From the NCBI GenBank assembly GCA_049653005.1, contig JBASFL010000069.1, forward strand, positions 1 to 16,550: DNA of 16,550 nucleotides, in the 5' to 3' direction. Position numbers and translations under genes: made by a program. Source of the DNA: UBA2334 sp049653005. GTDB taxonomy: Bacteria; Pseudomonadota; Gammaproteobacteria; Burkholderiales; Burkholderiaceae_C. This document shows positions 12,800 to 16,550 of this stretch, piece after piece. Under the pieces are notes generated by a model. It had not been told where the DNA came from. It searched no databases and was given only the letters and a program-made list of their open reading frames with translations. Each line of letters begins with the position of its first letter. Within the stretch, counting starts at the first letter, position 1.

Positions 12800-14008
12800 A
12801 TGAAACTCAAACACATTGCCCAGGCCGCTGGCCTTGCCCTCATTGCGCTGAACAGCGCACACGCCCAGGTGTCCGACGGCGTGGTCAAGATCGGCGTGCT
12901 GACCGACCTGTCCGGCGTTTACTCCGACGTGGCCGGCCCCGGCACCGTGGCGGCCACCAAAATGGCCATTGAAGACTTTGTGGCCGCCGAGAAGCCCAGC
13001 TTCAAGGTGGAAATGGTGTCGGCCGACCACCAGAACAAAGGTGACATCGCCGCCAACAAGGCCCGCGAGTGGTTCGAGAAAGACAAGGTGGACGTGGCCT
13101 CCGAGCTGGTGACCACCTCCGTGGCGCTGGCCGTGCAAAAAATCGCCAAAGAGAAAAACCGCGTGGTGCTGGTGTCGGGCGCTGCGTCCACCGCCGTCAC
13201 CAACGAAAACTGCAACGACGTGACCGTGCACTGGACCTACGACACCTACGCTGTGGCCAACGGCACGGCCAAGGCCGTGACGAAAGGCGGTGGCAAAAAA
13301 TGGTTCTTCATGACGGCCGACTACGCCTTCGGCCACGCCCTTGAAAAAGACGCCAGCGCCGTGGTCAAGGCCAACGGCGGCGAGGTGATGGGCGCTGTGC
13401 GCCACCCCTTCCCCGGCACCGATTTTTCGTCGTTCCTGCTGAAGGCCCAGTCGTCCGGCGCGCAGGTCATCGGCCTGGCCAACGCCGGTGGCGACACCAT
13501 CAACTCCATCAAACAAGCGGCCGAATTTGGCGTGACGCCCAAGCAGTCGCTGGCCGGTTTGCTGATGTTCATCACCGACGTGCATTCGCTGGGTCTGAAA
13601 ACCACGCAAACCATGTACCTGACCGAAGGTTTCTACTGGGACCTGAACGAGGAAACCCGCGCCTGGTCCAAGCGTTTCTTCGCGGTGCACAAGCGCATGC
13701 CCACCATGATCCAGGCGGGCCAGTACTCGTCGGTCATGCACTACCTGAAGGCTGTGAAAGCCCTCAACAGCGATGACACCACCAAGGTCATGGCCCAGAT
13801 GAAGAAAACACCCGTCAACGACTTCTTTGCCAAGAACGGCAAGATCCGCGACGACGGCCGCATGGTGCACGACATGTACCTGCTGCAGGTCAAAAAGCCC
13901 GCCGAGTCCAAAACCCCCTGGGACTACTACCACGTGAAGGCCACCATCCCCGCGGCCGAAGCGTTCCAGCCGCTGTCCGAATCGCGCTGCGCCCTGGTCA
14001 AGAAATAA
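12800..14008 (+). CDS. Periplasmic substrate-binding protein of Liv-type ABC importer
   Basis: A 402-residue type I periplasmic binding protein. Residues 1-22 are a signal peptide (Lys2 and Lys4, a hydrophobic core GLALIALNSA, then AHA cleaved before Gln23). The mature protein starts with VKIGVLTDLSGVYSDVAGPG, the first strand and ligand loop of the fold, and continues with WFFMTADYAFGHALEKDASA and HPFPGTDFSSFLLKAQSSGA, typical of the Leu/Ile/Val-binding superfamily (Peripla_BP_6). Relatives with this pattern include binding proteins for aromatic acids, so a carboxylate ligand is likelier than an amino acid given the adjacent CoA ligase; this is inference. ATG 12800 follows CGGAG. It is flanked by hairpins on both sides, which fits the need for more binding protein than membrane subunits. 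Confidence 0.93.
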   Translation: MKLKHIAQAAGLALIALNSAHAQVSDGVVKIGVLTDLSGVYSDVAGPGTVAATKMAIEDFVAAEKPSFKVEMVSADHQNKGDIAANKAREWFEKDKVDVASELVTTSVALAVQKIAKEKNRVVLVSGAASTAVTNENCNDVTVHWTYDTYAVANGTAKAVTKGGGKKWFFMTADYAFGHALEKDASAVVKANGGEVMGAVRHPFPGTDFSSFLLKAQSSGAQVIGLANAGGDTINSIKQAAEFGVTPKQSLAGLLMFITDVHSLGLKTTQTMYLTEGFYWDLNEETRAWSKRFFAVHKRMPTMIQAGQYSSVMHYLKAVKALNSDDTTKVMAQMKKTPVNDFFAKNGKIRDDGRMVHDMYLLQVKKPAESKTPWDYYHVKATIPAAEAFQPLSESRCALVKK

Positions 14009-14025
14009 GCCACTGATTCGATGAA

Positions 14026-14050
14026 GCCCCGGCCCCCGGTGGGCCGGGGC
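14026..14050 (+). other. GC-only 10-bp hairpin between the binding-protein gene and livH
   Basis: GCCCCGGCCC (14026-14035) and GGGCCGGGGC (14041-14050) are perfect inverted repeats with a 5-base loop. No T-run follows. Such stems after binding-protein genes, like the REP element after E. coli malE, can block 3' exonucleases and lower expression of the membrane genes. Confidence 0.75.
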
Positions 14051-14082
14051 GGGTGCGCGTCTCGGAACAAAGGAATCGGGTC

Positions 14083-14967
14083 ATGGAAATTTTTGGCATC
14101 CCTTCGCAGGCCTTTTTCGGCCAGCTGTTGCTGGGGTTGATCAACGGGTCGTTTTACGCGGTCCTCAGCCTGGGGCTGGCCATCATTTTTGGCTTGCTCA
14201 ACATCATCAACTTCGCCCACGGCGCGCAGTACATGCTGGGCGCGTTTGCCGCTTTGCTGGGGCTGAACTGGCTGGGCATCAACTACTGGGCGGCGCTGGT
14301 GCTGGCCCCGTTGGCCGTGGGGCTGATGGCCGTGGTGATCGAGCGCACCATGCTGCGCCACCTCTACAAGCTGGACCACCTGTACGGCCTGCTGCTCACC
14401 TTCGGGCTGGCGCTGATTGCCGAAGGGGTGTTCAAAAACTTCTTTGGGGTGTCGGGCGAGTCGTACGAAGCGCCTGAAATTTTGCAAGGCGGCGTGCACC
14501 TGGGCTTCATGTTCCTGCCCATCTACCGTGCCTGGGTGGTGGTGGCCGCGCTGAGCGTGTGCGCCATTGCCTGGTACGTGATCGAGCGCACCAGCCTGGG
14601 CGCCACCCTGCGCGCTGCCACCCAGCGGCCCGACCTGGTGCAGGCACTGGGCATCAACGTGCCGGTGCTGGTCACCGCCACCTACGCCACCGGGGCCGCG
14701 CTGGCCGCGTTTGCGGGTGTGCTGGCCGCCCCCATTCAGCAGGTGAACCCGGTCATGGGGTCCAACCTCATCATCGTGGTGTTTGCCGTGGTGGTGATCG
14801 GGGGCATGGGTTCCATCCTGGGGGCCATCGTCACCGGGTTGGGGCTGGGCATTGTGGAAGGCCTGACCAAGGTGTTCTACCCCGAGGCCTCGGCCGTGGT
14901 CATTTTCCTGATCATGGTGCTGGTGCTGCTGGTCAAACCCGCTGGCCTGTTTGGCAAGCAAGCCTGA
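14083..14967 (+). CDS. livH: ABC transporter permease, LivH type
   Basis: A 294-residue inner-membrane permease. It opens with FFGQLLLGLINGSFYAVLSL and GLAIIFGLLNIINFAHGAQY, the hallmark start of LivH proteins, and has about eight hydrophobic segments. The cytoplasmic coupling loop (EAA-like) is TLRAATQRPDLVQALGINV, around residues 170-190, which contacts the ATPases. The final segment is AVVIFLIMVLVLLVKPAGLF. ATG 14083 is preceded by AAAGGAA; the frame is open to 14053 but those codons are leader. livM starts 10 bases after its stop. It would pair with LivM to form the pathway. Confidence 0.95.
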   Translation: MEIFGIPSQAFFGQLLLGLINGSFYAVLSLGLAIIFGLLNIINFAHGAQYMLGAFAALLGLNWLGINYWAALVLAPLAVGLMAVVIERTMLRHLYKLDHLYGLLLTFGLALIAEGVFKNFFGVSGESYEAPEILQGGVHLGFMFLPIYRAWVVVAALSVCAIAWYVIERTSLGATLRAATQRPDLVQALGINVPVLVTATYATGAALAAFAGVLAAPIQQVNPVMGSNLIIVVFAVVVIGGMGSILGAIVTGLGLGIVEGLTKVFYPEASAVVIFLIMVLVLLVKPAGLFGKQA

Positions 14968-14977
14968 AGGATTCGAG

Positions 14978-15919
14978 ATGAACAACAACCGCGTGGTGCT
15001 GATGTTCGTGGCCATGGTGGTGGTGGGCTCGGTGGCCCCCTTCCTGCTGTACCCCACTTTTTTGATGAAGCTGCTGTGCTTCGCCCTGTTTGCCTGTGCG
15101 TTCAACCTGCTGCTGGGCTTTTCGGGCCTGCTGTCGTTCGGGCACGCGGCGTTTTTTGGCGGCTCGGCCTACATCACCGGCTACCTGTGCCGCGATTTGG
15201 GCCTGACGCCCGAATTGGGCGTGTTGGCCGGTGGCGTGTTCAGCGGCCTGTTGGGCGGGTTGTTTGGCTGGGTGGCCATCCGCCGGGCGGGCATTTACTT
15301 CGCCATGATCACCCTGGGCCTGGCCCAGCTGGTGTTCTTTCTGGCCATGCAGATGGCGTTCACCGGCGGTGAAGACGGCATGCAAGGCATTCCGCGTGGC
15401 CACCTGCTGGGCGTGTTCGACCTGTCGGACAACATCGCCATGTACTTCTTTGTGTTCGCCGTGTTCATGGCCGGGTTCTGGCTGGTGTACCGCACCATCC
15501 ACTCGCCCTTTGGCCAGATTCTGAAAGCCATCCGCGACAACGAAGCCCGCGCCACCTCGCTGGGGTACGACGTGGCCCGCTTCAAGCTGCTGGCGTTTGT
15601 CATCTCGGCCTCGCTGGCCGGTGTGGCCGGTTCCACCAAGGCGCTGGTGTTCCAGCTGGCCTCGCTGGGCGATGTGCACTGGCACACCTCGGGCCAGGTG
15701 GTGCTGATGACCCTCATGGGCGGCCTGGGCACGGTGCTGGGCCCGGTGGCCGGTGCCATCACCATCATCGGCCTGGAAAACGTGCTGGCCGACAAGGTGG
15801 GCTCGTGGGTCACCGTCATCATGGGCGGCATGTTTGTGGTGTGTGTGCTGATGTTCCGCCGGGGCATGGTGGGCGAGTTGTCTGCCCTGTTCAACAAAAC
15901 CGGCCCCCAGCGCCACTGA
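14978..15919 (+). CDS. livM: ABC transporter permease, LivM type
   Basis: A 313-residue inner-membrane permease partner of LivH. Conserved LivM features are LLLGFSGLLSFGHAAFFGGS, FGWVAIRRAGIYFAMITLGL and the coupling loop FGQILKAIRDNEARATSLGY, followed by VARFKLLAFVISASLAGVAG. ATG 14978 has AAGGA (14967-14971) six bases upstream, overlapping the livH stop. The N-terminus is short, without the extra leader helices found in the longer E. coli LivM (about 425 residues), as in many of these catabolic Liv systems. The C-terminus ends in a soluble tail. A MaoC-type hydratase follows after 17 bases. Confidence 0.95.
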   Translation: MNNNRVVLMFVAMVVVGSVAPFLLYPTFLMKLLCFALFACAFNLLLGFSGLLSFGHAAFFGGSAYITGYLCRDLGLTPELGVLAGGVFSGLLGGLFGWVAIRRAGIYFAMITLGLAQLVFFLAMQMAFTGGEDGMQGIPRGHLLGVFDLSDNIAMYFFVFAVFMAGFWLVYRTIHSPFGQILKAIRDNEARATSLGYDVARFKLLAFVISASLAGVAGSTKALVFQLASLGDVHWHTSGQVVLMTLMGGLGTVLGPVAGAITIIGLENVLADKVGSWVTVIMGGMFVVCVLMFRRGMVGELSALFNKTGPQRH

Positions 15920-15936
15920 ACCTCCCGGAGCACCCC

Positions 15937-16392
15937 ATGAACGAACAATTCGGGCACGACATCGAAGACCTGCAAGTGGGCATGTCGGCCTGCTTTGCCA
16001 AAACCATCACCGAGGCCGACATCGTGCTGTTTGCCGGTGTCTCGGGCGACAACAACGCCGTTCACACCAACGAAGAGTTCGCCTCGTCCACCGCGTTTGG
16101 CGGGCGCATTGCCCACGGTTTTCTCACCGCCAGCGTGATTTCAGCGGCGGTGGCCAACCGCTTGCCCGGCCCCGGCACCGTGTACCTGGGCCAGCAAATG
16201 CGTTTTCTGGCCCCGGTGCGGCCGGGCGACACCGTGCAGGCGACGGTCACCGTCAAGTCGGTCAACCTGGACAAGGCACGCGCCGTGCTCGACACCGTGT
16301 GCCGCGTGCGCGGCGTGGTGGTGATCGACGGCGAAGCCACGGTCATGACCACCTCGTCCGCCCGCCGGGCCAAAGCCGCTGCCGCGGCTTGA
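15937..16392 (+). CDS. MaoC-type (R)-specific enoyl-CoA hydratase
   Basis: A 151-residue single hot-dog-fold protein of the MaoC/PhaJ family, which hydrates trans-2-enoyl-CoA to (R)-3-hydroxyacyl-CoA. The hydratase-2 motif is FAGVSGDNNAVHTNEEFASS (residues 32-51), with the catalytic pair Asp38 and His43; the usual Pro of the SGD-x-NP-x-H motif is Ala41. GGRIAHGFLTASVIS follows as expected. ATG 15937 has GGAG upstream. It could feed beta-oxidation intermediates or act on an aromatic side-chain CoA ester. The alanine-rich tail (KAAAAA) has no known role. It sits between livM and etfB, linking transport and CoA activation to oxidation. Confidence 0.9.
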   Translation: MNEQFGHDIEDLQVGMSACFAKTITEADIVLFAGVSGDNNAVHTNEEFASSTAFGGRIAHGFLTASVISAAVANRLPGPGTVYLGQQMRFLAPVRPGDTVQATVTVKSVNLDKARAVLDTVCRVRGVVVIDGEATVMTTSSARRAKAAAAA

Positions 16393-16423
16393 TGTTTCAC
16401 ATTCTTTTTATTCAGGTGCTCGC

Positions 16424-16550
16424 ATGAAGGTATTGGTCGCAGTCAAACGCGTGGTGGACTACAACGTGAAAGTCCGGGTGAAGACAGACGGCAGCGGGGT
16501 GGACATCGCCAACGTCAAGATGAGCATGAACCCCTTTGACGAAATCGCGG
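16424..16550 (+). CDS. etfB: Electron transfer flavoprotein beta subunit (5' end only)
   Basis: The first 42 codons start MKVLVAVKRVVDYNVKVRVK and continue through VKMSMNPFDEIA, the standard N-terminus of EtfB. With EtfA it takes electrons from acyl-CoA dehydrogenases and passes them to ETF:ubiquinone oxidoreductase. An AGGTG ribosome-binding site precedes the ATG. The gene is cut by the window end; etfA, and possibly acyl-CoA dehydrogenase genes, would be expected next. The gap to the hydratase is 31 bases with no terminator, so it probably shares the operon. Confidence 0.95.
   Translation, partial: MKVLVAVKRVVDYNVKVRVKTDGSGVDIANVKMSMNPFDEIA

Noticed and set aside
12641..13933. 430-codon minus-strand frame opposite the binding protein
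   Set aside because: It is antisense to a gene with a signal peptide and a clear family match. The composition is that of a shadow frame.
13927..15916. Two long minus-strand frames (13927-15105 and 14933-15916) opposite livH and livM
   Set aside because: Their His/Gln-rich sequences are the complement of hydrophobic codons in the permeases. No support for expression.

Overview
This window looks like chromosomal DNA of a betaproteobacterium, most likely order Burkholderiales and near Comamonadaceae. The RpoA, S4, S13 and L36 sequences are of that type, and the catabolic genes are GC-rich. The family-level placement is an inference from remembered protein families. No search was run.

Positions 1-4008 are a housekeeping block on the plus strand. 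It holds the 3' end of secY, then rpmJ, rpsM, rpsK, rpsD, rpoA and rplQ (the alpha ribosomal operon), and an initiator tRNA-fMet directly behind rplQ. A strong intrinsic terminator at 3977-4008 closes the block. infA is not between secY and rpmJ. Several intergenic gaps in the operon carry clear inverted repeats; the twin hairpins before rpsD are the best formed.

Positions 4009-4429 hold no intact gene. The minus strand there keeps what looks like the last ~57 codons of a LysR-type regulator, a decayed or truncated remnant. Next comes a divergent pair: an AraC-family regulator of the PobR type (minus) and pobA, 4-hydroxybenzoate 3-monooxygenase (plus). PobA matches the Pseudomonas enzyme's active-site numbering almost residue for residue.

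Positions 6644-9416 (minus) encode a two-component system: a soluble PAS-PAS hybrid histidine kinase with a C-terminal receiver, followed after 10 bases by an OmpR/PhoB-type response regulator. The kinase gene is divergent from a plus-strand operon that runs to the window's end: an AMP-forming acyl-CoA synthetase, livG, livF, a periplasmic substrate-binding protein, livH, livM, a MaoC-type hydratase and the start of etfB. Read together, this is a plausible sense-import-activate-oxidise module for a carboxylic acid (aromatic, phenylpropanoid or fatty acid). The ABC transporter belongs to the branched-chain amino acid family by sequence, but its neighbours argue for a CoA-activated carboxylate as substrate. 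The ligand and the regulatory link are inferences.

No insertion sequence, CRISPR array, phage gene or rRNA was seen. The most useful leads are the LysR remnant, the rpsD leader hairpins, the tRNA promoter that overlaps the rplQ stop codon, the Lys-to-Arg change in the LivF Walker A motif, the 10-bp GC hairpin between the binding-protein gene and livH, and the kinase/transport/CoA-ligase arrangement.
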